This document shows, one piece after another, positions 41,148 through 41,610 of a DNA stretch of 41,610 nucleotides. This stretch comes from Candidatus Adlerbacteria bacterium (GTDB taxonomy: Bacteria > Patescibacteriota > Minisyncoccia > Phycocordibacterales > SBAW01). Position 1 is the stretch's first letter. Each line of letters starts with the position of its first letter. The notes under the pieces were generated by a model. The model was not told where the DNA came from and ran no database searches. It worked only from the letters and a program-made list of their open reading frames with translations. The translations under genes were made by a program, and so were the position numbers. Location: the NCBI GenBank assembly GCA_003135635.1, contig PLCJ01000001.1, positions 174,155 to 215,764 of the forward strand, in the 5' to 3' direction.

Positions 41148-41265
41148 ATCACATAATTGATCACACCAGTACAAGAAAGTCCTTTTTGCTTTCCGGCAAG
41201 AAGGCATCAAGAGAAATCACTTTTCTCTTGTTCCGTTCTAACGAGCTAGACAGTTAATTCTGTCT

Positions 41266-41610
<345 letters not shown>

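Noticed and set aside
41140-41168. Second rRNA promoter at TTGACA in the 16S leader
   Set aside because: No -10 box at 15-19 bp spacing. The sequence fits a boxA element instead.

Overview
This window looks like a chromosomal segment of a Candidate Phyla Radiation bacterium (Patescibacteria, most likely a Parcubacteria/Paceibacteria relative). Four things point there. The S10/spc ribosomal protein operon has no uL30 gene between uS5 and uL15. The 16S start carries GATCCTAGCTCAG instead of the common GATCMTGGCTCAG. The 23S gene is interrupted by a short ORF-less group I intron. Start codons almost never have a Shine-Dalgarno sequence. TGA is used as a stop. The lineage is an inference from these features, not a database result.

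Layout. 1-1075: 3' part of a 23S rRNA gene with a 273-nt group I intron at E. coli position 2593, followed by 5S rRNA. 1138-9765: chromosomal genes for the envelope and secretion: a Cys-motif membrane-anchored protein, RodA, a GT4 glycosyltransferase, a polyprenyl-phosphate sugar transferase, FolD, SecD, SecF and a beta-lactamase-fold serine hydrolase. 9.8-28.6 kb: an accessory island, tentatively bounded by an 11-bp direct repeat (9825-9835 and 28559-28569). It holds two orphan genes preceded by the same 33-bp repeat, a large serine recombinase, a complete type I restriction-modification operon (hsdM-hsdS-hsdR), small accessory genes, an HTH-ImmA/IrrE plus DUF4411 (PIN-like) pair, a 376-nt highly structured non-coding stretch, a PD-(D/E)XK-like gene, three orphan genes, and a leftward phage-derived cassette (ParB-methyltransferase, two HTH terminase-small-subunit-like proteins, a terminase-like ATPase without a visible nuclease domain). 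No capsid, portal or tail genes are seen.

28.7-40.8 kb: the ribosomal protein operon rplC-D-W-B-rpsS-rplV-rpsC-rplP-rpmC-rpsQ-rplN-X-E-rpsN-H-rplF-R-rpsE-rplO-secY-gmk-adk-map. It has a good promoter before rplC and internal promoters before rpsS and rpsN. After map come a sigma-70 type promoter, about 170 nt of non-coding RNA with complementary ends, and an intrinsic terminator. Next are a strong rRNA promoter with an AT-rich upstream tract and a boxA-like leader, then the first ~345 nt of a 16S rRNA gene.

The most interesting unexplained items are: the structured RNA region at 20631-21006 with two mutually exclusive long pairings; the non-coding RNA at 40806-40979; the recurring arrangement of a promoter followed at once by a short GC hairpin and a T-run before rpsS, rpsN and 16S; the repeat-flanked orphan genes at the left end of the island; and the presence of 23S-5S at one end and 16S at the other in the same orientation.
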